The notes: generated by a model from the letters alone, not told the origin. Counted from the first letter of the stretch, positions 32,690 to 43,599 are shown. The stretch is DNA of 64,000 nucleotides from Emydura subglobosa (GCA_007922225.1 ML680046.1:730660-794659); one strand, 5' to 3'. Made by a program: numbers and translations.

Positions 32690-33912
32690 CTTTTGGGGAA
32701 CTCTCTGAAGAAAAGAAGTTGCTTAATAAGGGTGTTTTCTTGTACATATGTTTCTGTATTATATCTTCCATTCTGTGCTGGTTTCAGAAAGTAGAGTGTG
32801 TCCAATGCGGTGCTAAAGGGAAGCTGTGTGCGGTTGTGATCTTCCCCTCTGCGATCTGGACTGGTGAATTGCTGTATTACCCCAATCCCCCACTCCTGAA
32901 GCCTGTCTTACTCTGCTTTTCTTTGTGAACTCATACTCCTGGGCAGATCACACACAATCTCCTGCAAACAAGTTGTTCCCAACTGAGTGAGTGTGTGCTC
33001 CTGTCAAGTCACTCTTTAGATTACACATCAGAATGACCTCAGCCATTATCCCTGTTTAGTGCTGCCCACTGAACACTGCATAAACTCATATGTTCATCAA
33101 TATATCAAAGACATTGATATGCACCAACCTTGTCACTTGAAATGGAGTCTCTAACACACCTTAAACCAAATGCACTGTTTTAGATAAAACAAACAAAACA
33201 AATTTTGTTAAGTACAGAAAGATTTTAAGTGATTATAAGTCAGAGGAAAGCAGGTCAGATTTGATCAACAGACAACAAAAAGCAAAATGCATCCTAAACT
33301 AAGAGTAACACTTTCAACATCCTTACAAACTCAGATGATTCTCACCACAAGCTGGCTGGTCTGCCTTCAGACAGGTTCTCCCCCTGTGATCCCTGTGATT
33401 AGCACTTCAGTTGCTTGGTGGTGTTTGCAAATGGAGGTAGGAGAGAGAGAGAGCAGCAAAATGTCTCTCCTTTTTAAAATGTTCCTTCTCCTTTCTGGGG
33501 CTTCGCCCTCCCCTGCCTTCAGGGTCAGTTGACAAACAATGCCCTTGTATGGCTTCATCCATTTCCTAAGTTAGTGAGCATCCTCTTCTCATGGATCCTT
33601 GATGCTCAGGTTAGTCCTTTGTTCCTGGAAGAGCTGGGTTTGTTTTATGCATGCCTTGGTGAGGTGCAAATTGTTCCTTGGCTCTGTAGAGTTTTGCCTA
33701 GATCTGTCTCAAGCCATGAGACACGTGTTTGGGAATATTACATAGCGAAGCCTCATAACCCTACACATGACATTGCAACAAACATATTACTGTAACAATA
33801 ATGTTCAGTTTGCTATGAGCATTGCAAAAACATCTTGCATGACCTGCTTTGTGTTAAACAACATACAATTACACTATAAAGGTAAACACGGGGGAATGCA
33901 ATGTGTCACAAT
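32690..33912 (-). mobile_element. Antisense LTR-like segment
   Basis: The right end reads CAATGTGTCACA, i.e. TGTGACACATTG at the start when read on the minus strand, a typical LTR start. Inside, AACAAATTTTGTTAAGTACA is a worn reversed poly(A)-signal region of turtle LTRs as I remember them. The left boundary is approximate and I found no clean target duplication. The frames at 33287-33532 and 33529-33795 are chance. Confidence 0.45.
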
Positions 33913-33984
33913 GGGATAGTAGCAGCTAATTGTTTCATACTTCAGAGGAAGGATGGTTTTAATGGTCTTCAAATACACATAATT

Positions 33985-34245
33985 CTTGAGTCTAACCTAG
34001 ATTTCCTGTGTGACATTGGACATGTCACTTAATCTCACTCTGCCTTAGTTTCCTGTCTTTAAAAAGGGGATAATAATATTTCCTTTCTTCCACTGTGTGT
34101 CTTGTCTTATTAGGCTGTAAGTCCTCTGGGCAAGAGGTCTGCATCGTTCTGTGTATCTGCATAGTGGTAGGGCACAATGGTGCACTGCTTTCAGATGGGG
34201 TTTCTAGGTGCTACTGAAATATAAACAGTAATATGGTTTCATAGT
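33985..34245 (+). repeat. MIR-type SINE, sense
   Basis: CCTGTGTGACATTGGACATG, TCACTTAATCTCACTCTGCC, TAGTTTCCTGTCTTTAAAAA, then TTAGGCTGTAAGTCCTCTGG, in MIR order, with the sauropsid 3' form. Confidence 0.75.
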
Positions 34246-34349
34246 GTTAATAGTGCATTCAGTCATTATTACCATTTATATTTTAATAGTATCTAGAGAT
34301 CCGAGTTGACAGGGCCCCATTGTATTAGGCTCAGTCCAGACACACAGTG

Positions 34350-34508
34350 AGACAGTTCATACCTCTGACACTTAAAAAGCTGAAGACCAAGAAAGGAGTG
34401 GAGAAATAACCTTCTCAAGGTCACAGGTTAGGTCACTGGCAGAGTTGGGATTAGAACACAGCTCACCTGACAGTGCTTTATCCATTGCACTATAGTACCT
34501 CTTTTGGT
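34350..34508 (-). repeat. MIR SINE, antisense
   Basis: CCTTCTCAAGGTCACAGGTT, GGCAGAGTTGGGATTAGAAC and the tRNA-derived head TTTATCCATTGCACTATAGT, all reversed MIR text. It retains more of the MIR head than most copies here. Confidence 0.75.
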
Positions 34509-34509
34509 C

Positions 34510-35530
34510 CCACCCCCACTGCATAAATTAGACCCTATTTTCTGCCAGACTATTAGTAATCTCCATTGAATGAGAAGTGGGCCCTGCCTCATTTTGTAAG
34601 TAGTTCATGTTGTTGTTCTATAAACTACAAGACACTGCCATATTGTTTGGCTTCGTGAGATCCCTCTGGGATTAATATAGTTGCACTTCTGATACTTTCA
34701 AGTCTGAGAGCCCTAAACAGGGGGTCCACTTAATGTACTGGCAGGGGGCCCTCAAATAGCACAGACTAAGAGGAGGGTCATGCGTAAGAGAGAACAGGTC
34801 ACCACATTATTTTTCTATTCTTCATTTTATTGCTAGTCCTGCATTGCTAGGGAGAGCACCAGGTTTTTCAAGCTGTGAGAATTTCTTTCAGCTCATGTAG
34901 GCTCTATCTTGCTTCCAAAGCCAGCTTGTTCAAAATGTCAGTGTCTGCTGACTACTAAATATGATTTGCATTTACATTCATTTTAAATTAAAGCAAATAG
35001 TTTGGTTTATTCCACTCTGTTGTCTGACCAGCTGCCTCAATAAAAAAGAAAGAGAAAAAAACACCACCATCAAAAATACAACCAAGAACGTGCTTATGTT
35101 TATGAACAACTGAGGCATAGCAAAGCTGCTTGCCCAAGGATGATTGTTCATTCCGCTTTTGTTTGGAAACAGGTTGTGTCCAAATTTAAAATATGGAGCA
35201 AATATTGAAATTTCCACTTGACCAAGAGGCTACCACTCCCCTCCCTAGTTCATAGCTACAAAGTCACCTACTTCACCCAGTACTTGGTGGTAGGAGACAT
35301 GGATTAAACAACCAAGCCATTTATTTCATCTTGGTCTAAATTCTGCAGATTTTACTCAGGACAAATACACACTGATGTCAGACTTTCTGCCTAGGTAAGA
35401 GGTTCTTGTATTGGCACCCATTGCCATAATCCACGGGATGTCTTATGTCCTTAATCAGGCAAAACTCCTATTAAAGGTAATGTGATTTTTTACTAGGAAA
35501 AGATTTCGGGATTTGGGGCCAGATACAAAG
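34510..35530. other. Unassigned sequence
   Basis: No gene or clear repeat recognised. Confidence 0.4.
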
Positions 35531-35534
35531 CCTT

Positions 35535-35770
35535 TTGAAGTTAATGGAAAGACACCTACTGGACTCACCTTGGAGCAGACCCTTGGCACATAACACCCCT
35601 AATTCAGCAAGGTACATGGCTTCAGTGTGGTTACTCAGAGACTTAGATTTAAGTATGTGCTTTAAGCACCTTGCTGAACTGGAGTCAGCTGGTGAAATCC
35701 TGGCTGCATTGGAGTCAATGGCAAAATTCCCACTGACCTTAGTTGGGCCAGGACTTTGGCAAACATGTCC
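35535..35770. repeat. Short palindromic elements in series
   Basis: At least two foldback units: one built on TAATTCAGCAAGGTACATGG and TTTAAGCACCTTGCTGAACT, the next on GAAATCCTGGCTGCATTGGA, GTCAATGGCAAAATTCCCAC and GGGCCAGGACTTTGG. They account for the apparent open frames of 102 and 136 codons on opposite strands here. Confidence 0.6.
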
Positions 35771-35774
35771 TGAG

Positions 35775-36768
35775 TCCAAATCTGCTGTTACTGATACAGT
35801 AGCAAAAATCCAAATGATTTCAGGGAAAGCAGGATTTGAGTTGTTGCTCTTTGTGGGTGGTCAAACCTTGACACTTTGCTCCATTTTCTATATTTTCCAT
35901 AAGACTTCAGATTCCACAAGTGGGGACCATAAAATAAAGCAATAAAATCTAGGGAAAACCTAGAGGAACAGATCAGTGTGAGCAAACTGAAGACCATAAA
36001 TATATATATAACAGACAAATATCCCTCTTTCTCATCCTTTTTTGTATTAAATGCAAGTATGGTTTCCTTTTCCAGATACACACTCATAATAGCAAGTATT
36101 AAATAGTGCTTAGGAAATAGTAAAATAAATAGTAAAATATTAAAAAAAAGAAAGATGGAATGAAGGGGAAAAAAAGAAAGGAAAAAAACCAGCATAGATG
36201 AAGATGGAAAGAATAATGTGATCAGTCTATCTGTGTTAGTTTATTGCTCATGATGGTATTACCTCAGAGTATAAATCAGAAATTCCCAGAAATGCTGACC
36301 AAATATATTTAATAAATGGAAGGTGAGGAGAATTAAAATAATATCCAAAGATTGTGGGGGAGACTTTTTCCACCCTAATGCCAATCTGATGATGAGTTTG
36401 TAAACAGGCATCAAAAGGGTTAAACCAATTAGGGGACATGTGAGTAAATGGAGGACTCATCCTCACACTTTTTTCTCTGAAGTAATCCTATTAAACGAAC
36501 AAAATTTACTGCATACCTGTCTTTACAGATTTTATCAATACTGAAAGCTTTTAAACTCAATACGTGATTAAATAAACCCCATTCACCAATGTGGTAAAAG
36601 GTAATAGACACTGAAGCCATTAAAAGCCCTCCTAAATCAATGTATCTGCTCCACAACCATTTCCTGAACAGAAGACAAAAATCCCTTTTAATATAAATAA
36701 ATGAAGGAAAAGGCAAAGGAACAAATTTGCAGAACACCAATGCTACAGTTTTAAAAGATCAAAGATGT
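35775..36768. other. Unassigned AT-rich sequence with purine tract
   Basis: No gene. 36139-36188 is an A/G-rich tract (AAAAAAAAGAAAGATGG and GGGGAAAAAAAGAAAGGAA). The 135-codon and 103-codon minus-strand frames arise from this low-complexity AT-rich text. Confidence 0.45.
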
Positions 36769-36769
36769 A

Positions 36770-36848
36770 ATTGTTAGCCCTGCCTCAGTGCAGGGGCCTG
36801 GACCAGATGACCTTTCCAGGTCCCTTCCAGCCCCACATTTCTATGATT
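36770..36848 (+). mobile_element. CR1 3' tail fragment
   Basis: TGCAGGGGCCTGGACCAGAT, GACCTTTCCAGGTCCCTTCC and TTCTATGATT form the last 75 or so bases of a CR1, a strongly 5'-truncated insertion. Confidence 0.8.
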
Positions 36849-37019
36849 ACATTTAAATTAATATTGCTCATCAGCAACATGGTGAGCAAAAGCGATTCCA
36901 TCTTTACCTTACAACAGTGTGTTCGCACTATACTTGCACAGATTGAGAAATACTCTAAAAATCAGCCTGAATCAGCCCTCTGATCTGATCCTCCCCAAAC
37001 TCTGGAACTCAATTGTTTT

Positions 37020-37090
37020 GTCTCATTAACAGATGTTTTACTAATCATGCATGTTAAGTGGAACGTTTAATACTGATTGGGGAAGAACAA
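37020..37090 (+). repeat. 71-bp inverted repeat, left arm
   Basis: This arm begins GTCTCATTAACAGATG and ends GGGGAAGAACAA. It matches the reverse complement of 37855-37925 at 70 of 71 positions; the only difference is G versus A at 37065. Similarity stops on both sides of the arm. Confidence 0.9.
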
Positions 37091-37544
37091 AAACACGCTG
37101 TTCATAGACAAACAGCATCACTCCTTCACCTTGAAGAAGAAACAGGTGAGAAGTGAAGTTTGATCAGGTCTCCCTGAGCTAGTGACACATGTTTGAAGTG
37201 TGTGATCTCCATAATGAAGAGTCAAGTGTTTATGTGTTTTTCTTTCAGTGACATTCCCGATTGGTCCTTCCACCATCCAAACTGGTTTAAAGAACTCAGT
37301 TGCCAGAGAGATGGTAATAATAGGTTTCCATTTTGCCTTCAGTAGAACCTATTGATCAATGACCATTCAGTGCCTAGAACTCTTTACAGATGCATTATTT
37401 CATTATCATTTTTATGTTGCCAATAATGTTTTAATTACCAGCACTACAGAATTGATCTACGCATACATTTTTTACTGGAGCTTGAGATGAGTGTAGTGAC
37501 CCATTTTACACATTTTGAGCCATATTATTGTTTATATTATAATT
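37091..37544. other. Spacer between the inverted arms, first part
   Basis: No repeat or gene recognised. The full spacer between arms is 764 bp and also contains the MIR at 37545-37790. Confidence 0.4.
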
Positions 37545-37790
37545 GTGTCTGGAATCTCACCAGAGCTCCAATGGGGTAGGCATTCTACATCACATGGCAA
37601 AAGATAGGCTCTAGCCTGAAGAGTTTATGGTCTAAAAAGAGAAGACAGGGAAACAACAGGAAAGGAAACAGGCACAAAGTGATCTGGTCAAGGTCACACA
37701 CTAAGTCCGTGATAGCGACAGGAATAGAACCCAGGTTCCTGAGGCCCAGTGTAGCCCTGTCTACTAGACTATACTGTATCTCATGTTGAC
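37545..37790 (-). repeat. MIR SINE, antisense, inside the inverted-repeat spacer
   Basis: TGAAGAGTTTATGGTCTAAA, TGGTCAAGGTCACACACTAA, GGAATAGAACCCAGGTTCCT and the reversed head GACTATACTGT. A worn copy, clearly older than the nearly identical arms on either side. Confidence 0.7.
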
Positions 37791-37854
37791 ACCTCCTTTG
37801 CTCTTCTCACAAATATGCAGGGAGGAGTGGGGCCAATGAGATGGAAAAGAGGGC

Positions 37855-37925
37855 TTGTTCTTCCCCAATCAGTATTAAATGTTCCACTTAACATGCATGA
37901 TTAGTAAAACATCTGTTAATGAGAC
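37855..37925 (-). repeat. 71-bp inverted repeat, right arm
   Basis: Begins TTGTTCTTCCCCAATCAG and ends TCTGTTAATGAGAC. It is the inverted partner of 37020-37090. Neither arm has CR1, MIR or LTR wording. Confidence 0.9.
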
Positions 37926-38550
37926 AGACAAGTTTCCATCCTGTGGCAAGAATAACAATATGGCATTAAAATGCTTGGAGACTTGCTGCCCCATTTGATG
38001 GACAGATCTCCCAGGCTTGGCTCATATGATGATGCATTTTTGTCCTTGGCTTTTTCTCTTTAGGGCATTTTTTTTCCCCTTCTGTTTCAAGGCACTTGAT
38101 TCTCTGTTGATTTATCTCTATTTTAAGGTCCCTTATCTCTCTCTTTTTCTATTTCTGCTTTCAGAACCTCTCTCTTGCTATTCTTCGGGGGCCTATTTCT
38201 CTTTGTTCTGTCTCTCATTTTCTGTGTCTGACACTTTGGCTCCCGCCTCTCTGCCAGCCCTGAACGAACAATGTGATAGATGGAACGCTACTGGAAAAAA
38301 GTTTCCATTCCTCCATTGAGTGGAAGGTGACTTGCAAATATTTAAACAATAATGAAGCAAAGGCATATTTATGTTCTGAATATCCCCTATAGCAAGAGGC
38401 ACAGGGAACAGAGGGAACAGCACAAAACACAGTTTAAACCATCCTTCTCCCCCCATATCCAGTCCCTTCAATGCTGGGCACACATGTATATGTGCATGTA
38501 TGTTTGTGTCTATGTGTACGTATATACCTATATCTATTCACAAACATCCA
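37926..38550. other. Unassigned sequence with TG/TA-rich tract
   Basis: No gene. 38483-38545 is TG/TA-rich simple sequence (TGTATATGTGCATGTATG). The frames of 71-100 codons on both strands at 38017-38483 are pyrimidine-rich text without recognisable content. Confidence 0.4.
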
Positions 38551-38556
38551 CTCTGC

Positions 38557-38632
38557 CAATAAAGGACCTGATCCAAAATAAATGGACATCTTTCCATTGA
38601 CTTCAGTAGGTTTTGTATCAGACCCCTAAATC
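38557..38632. repeat. Short palindromic element
   Basis: GGACCTGATCCAAAATAAAT on the left and TTTTGTATCAGACCCC on the right pair around TTCCATTGACTTCAGTAGG. Confidence 0.6.
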
Positions 38633-38762
38633 AGATATTTTTATTTTTATGAGTCCATTTGTGGCACATTCAGAAGGATAGAGAACCAAAAAATTGGAAG
38701 CACCAGTATCCCCTCTCACATACATCAACATGCCATTCCTCAAAAGTGTAATACTTCAGGAT

Positions 38763-40105
38763 TAGAACTGGTACGAAAATCATCAAGATTATTTTTCACT
38801 GGAAAATACCATTTTGAATAAACTGAAATTTTTCAATGTTGACAAAATTTCAGTTGGGAAAAAAAATTGGAAAGAAAGTTTTGAAAAATGTTAAAATGAC
38901 CCATTTTGATATGCTTGGAATGAAAAGGTGTGATGAATTACACTCCAGTGTTCACACCCTGCACACTACTGTAATACTCTTTGTATAAGGCATGTCTTGT
39001 GAGGTATCATTTGAAAACTCATAACTCATAACTTGCTGATCAGTAACATTATGGTGAAATGTATGGAGCAGCATTATGTGTAAAGTTATGAAATTCCCCA
39101 ATATAATGCTATTAGCCAATGTTCAACCCTCCCATAGCCCTGTCCAGGCAGAAGTCATCAAACAGGTCTGTCTTGGACAAATGAGTGTATGCCTGTCTTA
39201 ATTTGCATTTAAGTAGTAAACAAAATCTTCAAGCAGAAAGTGTGAAAAAGGAAAAACAAAGGAAGCTCACACAGGTGAAAAAACCCAGCAGGGAACATCC
39301 TTCTTTGTCTTCTGGTTCTCAGCAGGAAATACTTTTTCAAGAGGGGACTGAAACTGCAAAAAAGGAGGGTCAAACACCCCAAGACACCCCTCTTTCTCCC
39401 TGTCTGTCTCTGGCATGACACCTAAGACGACAAAGGAAAACAGCCATTGGACTTAGGAAGCTGACCTGAAAGTTTGGTTAATAATGCTGTTGGAAGCATG
39501 TGATGAGAAATTTTGCTTTAAATCTAATATTGTTTGTTAAGTTAGGCACTAGAAAGCAATTTTATCTTTCTTGTAACCATTTCTAACTTATGTGCCTTAT
39601 TGCTTATATTCACTTAATGTCTCTCTCCTTGTAGTTAAACTTGTTTTTATGGTTTATCTAATCTAGCGTGTTTAAGTTAAAGTGTCTGGGTAACTTCTTT
39701 TAAGGTGGTAAACTACTGTATATTGTTCCCTGAAAGGAATAATGGACTTAATATATTTGAGCTGTGGGAAATTTCTGTGGGAAAATCTGGAGCTGGGGGT
39801 ATGTTGGGGTCACCCTGAAATATAACTATCGCTGGTGAGAGCCAGAGTGTAACCCAAGTGTGGCTGGCAGGCTGCATTTACACACAGACACCCAGGGTGT
39901 GACTTGAAGGCTGTTTGTGAGTGGCCCATGTAGGAGCTCATTCAGCAAGGTATTGTAAGCCACACAAGTTTGCAGGGCAAAGGTGATACAGCCGTCCTCC
40001 CTAGTGATCCCAATATGTCACAAAAGGCTCAATGATTTCTTTCAAGATGACTTTTTGTTTGGAAATTTACTTTATTTTATATTTTTTAAAAATGGAGAAG
40101 GGTTG
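38763..40105. mobile_element. AT-rich hAT-like element, split by an LTR
   Basis: The left end TAGAACTGGTACGAAAATC at 38763 is a worn family terminus. AT-rich family words continue to 38928 and resume at 40023 (AAGATGACTTTTTGTTTGGA, TTTATTTTATATTTTTTAAA). The right end is not sharp. Confidence 0.6.
38929..40022 (+). mobile_element. Solo LTR with 5-bp target duplication
   Basis: A 1,094-bp segment starting TGTGATGAATTACACTCC and ending CAATATGTCACA, so ends of TGTGA...TCACA form. It is flanked by AAAGG at 38924-38928 and AAAGG at 40023-40027, the 4-6 bp duplication of retrovirus or LTR-retrotransposon integration. There is no internal gag/pol/env sequence, so this is a solitary LTR left by recombination. 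It lies inside an AT-rich element and is therefore younger. The frame at 39185-39418 is chance. Confidence 0.8.
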
Positions 40106-40109
40106 AAAG

Positions 40110-40520
40110 TGAAATGAACTGGTGCAGTAGCTGAAAACCATTTATAATATGGAGCAATCTGAGAAAATCTCCAAGAATTTACACACGGTATCGATGAATA
40201 TGTATGGTGCATTTGCTGTGAGTTACGTTGCTCATTTGCATTCTGAGGTTATTTTTAAACATGTTGTTGCGGTGTTGTTAAATGTATCAGAGAAGCATTG
40301 GGCATTGCCACTTGTAGTGGTTTTTGTAAACCATGAAAATGGTATTGCATAAAAGCTTTTTTTTTCAAATCAGTAACATCCAGTTGATTTCCCCATCTAG
40401 CTTCTTCCCTGACAAGCCCTGCTCAAAAAGATATAATTCTATGTTTTCAAAATGAATTGTCCCAGATCTGAATACAGATATGGCCTGAACTGTACCTTAC
40501 AGTGTGCACTTAAGGTAAAA
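40110..40520. other. Unassigned sequence
   Basis: No recognisable feature. The 67-codon frame at 40149-40352 has no family signal. Confidence 0.4.
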
Positions 40521-40522
40521 TG

Positions 40523-41055
40523 CATCCACCACGGCAGGAAGAATGGGTAGTCCTTAATGCAGCAAAACCCCATTGGTTCAGTTGCACAAGGACTGGGCAA
40601 CTGCAAAATGGTCACTCAGTGGTGCTAAGAGCTGGTGTAAAAAGTCAGAATGGGGGAGTCCATGCCCCTGTATAAGACAATTCTCAATAGCTCAACACAG
40701 AGAGGTTTTCAGTAGTCTCTAGAAGTGTGAGGGCAGGTGTGTGGCCACTTGATCTGTTGCTTGTCTATAGGATTTATTACAGAGACAAGGCGGGGGAGGT
40801 AATATCTCTTATTGGACCAACTTCTGTTGGTGAGAGAGATAAGATTTCAGCTTACACAGAGCTCTTTTTCAGGTCTGGGCAGAAATCCTGGGATCAGCAC
40901 AGATACAACAACACTGCATACAAGGGTTCTATGTTCATTTTTCCAACTCCAGCTTTGAGCACCCCTAAGTGATCATTTTGCAGTTGCCCACTCCTTCTGC
41001 AATTGAACCTCAATCTTAGGAGTGGATTCCTTCCGCTTCCACCCTGGAACAGTTC
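40523..41055. mobile_element. Foldback element with arms of about 110 bp
   Basis: The left arm (40523-40640, including CTGGGCAACTGCAAAATGGT) and the inverse of the right arm (40945-41055, including ATCATTTTGCAGTTGCCCA) agree over most of their length, with small gaps. Between them lies a separate element at 40775-40925. Non-coding. The family is unknown to me. Confidence 0.65.
40775..40925. mobile_element. Element with TTATTGGACCAACTTCTG, nested copy
   Basis: AGACAAGGCGGGGGAGGTAA, TATCTCTTATTGGACCAACT, TTACACAGAGCTCTTTTTCA and the right end ATCCTGGGATCAGCACAGAT plus ACAACAACACTGCAT. Same family as 32362-32562 and 48480-48580. It sits inside the foldback element's loop. Confidence 0.75.
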
Positions 41056-41059
41056 CAGG

Positions 41060-41865
41060 CCCATTTATTTGATCTGGATTAGTTTCATCCTTGGCTGAAA
41101 ACAAGGGAAATGTTTTGGTTATAGCCCCAAATCATTACCCTTGCTATGGTAATATTCAAATGGAAGATGCTGAAAACTATCATGATACAATAATGACTAA
41201 TGTTAAAGAATGGACAATGGATTTTAAAGGGATGGACAAGAGATTTCAAACAGTGTATATATAACAGATTTTCCTGAACATTAGTTACTAATCATCATCA
41301 TAACTGGGTAAATTTCTTGATCCTCAGATTCATTTCCATGTAATTTCTCTACATAGTTTGATGCTTACTATTAATCTAATTCCTAGATATCAGCCCAAAT
41401 GTCAGCCTTGCTTCTCGTGTCTACCACCTCCACTACAGCCGTTTAGGCTATTGAAATATCATTGATAACGAAACCCTTGAAAATGATATCCAAACATCAG
41501 GCAAACAATATGTCCAGTGTTGAAATGTCATGTTACAAAAGGCCTTGCTTGAGATGGTACAATAGCTATGGCAAAAGAAACTTAACCAATCACGGTGAAG
41601 TTTAGTAAGGGACATGATATCTCACTTGGTGGGTACATAGTTGGTTCATGTAGCTAAGACTTGCCCTACTCATGGATAAATGTCCCCAGTCTAACTAAGC
41701 GCAGCAGCGTTCCTTTCTCCAGGGATGTCTGAACAATATCCCTAACAACAGGCAGTGTGGTTAACAGTTAGCTCAAGAGAGTGAGAATTAGACCTTGGCC
41801 CTGATGCTGAAGATCTCCACATACAGGACTACCTGTGAAACCAATGGATGTTCCATCTGGGAGTG
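41060..41865. other. Unassigned sequence
   Basis: No gene or repeat recognised. Confidence 0.4.
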
Positions 41866-41867
41866 AT

Positions 41868-42056
41868 GCTCTTAGGTTCTATGCCCAACTTTGCTACATA
41901 TTCACTGTGTGACTTTGGCTAAAGCATTTCGCCACCTGCACCGATCTGTGAAATGGGTATGCTAAGAACTACCCCCGTGTTTCTTTTTTTTTTTTTTTTT
42001 TGGGGGGGTGGGGGGGGGAAGGTGCTGTAGAAATTCAGTGCATTATTATTTATTAC
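41868..42056 (+). repeat. MIR-type SINE, sense, with T/G homopolymer insert
   Basis: TTCACTGTGTGACTTTGGCT, AAAGCATTTCGCCACCTGCA, CGATCTGTGAAATGGGTATG, then the T-run and G-run at 41984-42018, then AGGTGCTGTAGAAATTCAGT. The homopolymer pair has expanded inside the MIR. Confidence 0.7.
41984..42018 (+). repeat. Composite homopolymer T(18)G(17), one T interruption
   Basis: A run of about 18 T is followed directly by about 17 G with a single T inside. Read on the other strand this is C-run then A-run, the same arrangement as 52571-52607. Confidence 0.85.
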
Positions 42057-42059
42057 CTC

Positions 42060-42635
42060 AGAGCACATAGCAATTACATTCTACTGTTTTAATGTGACAC
42101 AGCATTTTCTCATTTCCTATCCTGTCTGTGATGAACTTTGCTGTGTTGTACATGTCAGGGTAGATGGATAGCTGAACTTAATCAATTCATTTTGTGTCTG
42201 GCATAGTGAAAGTCTAATAATAAACCTCATTATTTTTCTTGCCAAGTTATTGGCAAGTCACTAACTGCCACCTTCCTCCTTGACCTTCTCTTGACAAGAC
42301 CTTGAAAGAAGCATCTTTGAGATCCAACTACCTCTCTAGCTATTGTTGAATAACAAATGGTTGTAGAATACTTGGCACTTAAGATAATTTCATTTCCACA
42401 TCTAGGACCCATTGATTTCAATGGACTTACACAAGTGTTTGTGAGAAGAGAAGGTGGACTATACAATGTCATTCTGATACTCATGGAGAGGCTGAATACA
42501 CAGGACTAAATCCTCTTATCCTTACCCAGAGGAACATACTCAGACAACATCCCAAGACTTCAAAACCATAATTAAGTCTAGCTGAAGCATTTATCACTCT
42601 GGTTAAAAGTAACAGCAGCATATCAGATCAGAGAG
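42060..42635. other. Unassigned sequence
   Basis: No gene. A fragment at 42408-42445 (ACCCATTGATTTCAATGGAC) belongs to the short palindrome class. Confidence 0.45.
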
Positions 42636-42645
42636 GGAGTATAAG

Positions 42646-43290
42646 CAGTCAGCAGTGTGCCCTGGTTGTCAAGAAGGCTAATGGCATATTGGGCTGCATT
42701 AGGAGGGGCATTGCCAGCAGGTCACGGGAAGTGATTATTCCCCTCTATTCGGCATTGGTGAGGCCGCATTTAGAATATTGTGTCCAGTTTTGGGCCCCCC
42801 ACTACAAAAAGGATGTGGACAAGTTGGAGAGAGTGCAGCGGAGGGCAACCAAAATGATTAGGGGGCTGGAGCACAGGACTTATGAGGAGAGGCTGAGGGA
42901 ACTGGGCTTGTTTAGTCTGAAAAAGAGAAGAGTGAGGGGGGATTTGATAGCGGCCTTTAACTACCTGAAAGGGGGTTCCAGGGAGGATGGGGCTAGGCTG
43001 TTCTCGGTGGTGGCAGATGACCGAACAAGGAGCAACGGTCTCAAGTTGCAGGGCGGGAGGTCTAAGTTGGACATTTGGAAAAAGTTTTTTACTAGGAGGG
43101 TGGTGAAGCATTGGAATGGGTTACCTAGGGAGGTGGTGGAATCTCCATCCTTAGAGGTTTTTAAGGTGAGGCTTGACAAAGCCCTGGTTGGGATGATATA
43201 GCTGAGGTTAGTCCTGCTTTGAGCAGGGGGTTGGACTAGATGACCTCCTGAGGTCCCTTCCAACTCTAATATTCTATGATTCTATGATAA
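42646..43290 (+). mobile_element. CR1 LINE, 5'-truncated, best-preserved copy
   Basis: About 645 bp with the CR1 3' coding end, the 3' tail GGTTGGACTAGATGACCTCC, TGAGGTCCCTTCCAACTC, and the terminal ATTCTATGATTCTATGATAA. GGAGTATAAG occurs immediately before it (42636-42645) and after it (43291-43300, then again overlapping to 43309), which I read as a 10-bp target duplication plus one slippage repeat. 5' truncation is normal for LINEs. Confidence 0.9.
42647..43201 (+). pseudogene. CR1 ORF2 C-terminal fragment, frame open
   Basis: The reading frame is open from the truncation point to a TAG at 43199-43201, about 184 codons. It encodes the C-terminal part of the CR1 polymerase after the reverse transcriptase core: the [16 protein letters not shown] region at residues of about 30 onward from the TTG at 42689, then [20 protein letters not shown], a [17 protein letters not shown] block, and [20 protein letters not shown] near the end. 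The catalytic reverse transcriptase and endonuclease domains are missing, so it cannot act. That the frame has stayed open suggests a younger insertion than the other CR1 copies here. Confidence 0.9.
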
Positions 43291-43309
43291 GGAGTATAAG
43301 GAGTATAAG

Positions 43310-43598
43310 GACTGAGAAAAGTTAACTTACAGTCCTCCTGATGATTAATTCACGAATGTCTGTAAACTGCTGTGAGATCTTCAGATAGAACCTTCTGTAT
43401 AAGTGAAAAGCAAGAAATAAATTAAATACACACCAAAAAGTTTATAAAATTTAGATGGCCCTCCAGATATGCAACCTTTTTGAGGGTTTATTCAGATTTA
43501 CCCCATATCTTTTCAGGTTTCCACTCACTTATCTTTATCACAAATACCAGGAGAAGCATTTAGAATCCTACTGAGAGAGAGGAGGGAGGATATATTGG
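43310..43598. other. Unassigned sequence
   Basis: No feature recognised beyond the slippage repeat of GGAGTATAA next to the CR1 tail. Confidence 0.4.
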
Positions 43599-43599
43599 T

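Noticed and set aside
33898..33907. Matching LTR target duplication at the 32.7-33.9 kb segment
   Set aside because: I tested AAGGG on the left against ATGGG on the right. One mismatch in five with an uncertain left end is not enough.
35788..36195. 135-codon minus-strand frame rich in F and L
   Set aside because: Produced by an A/G-rich tract. No real membrane protein features are supported.
37091..37854. Reading the 71-bp arms as terminal repeats of a transposon
   Set aside because: The spacer holds a MIR older than the arms appear to be, there is no target duplication outside the arms, and no transposase or known family wording is present. I kept it as an unexplained finding.
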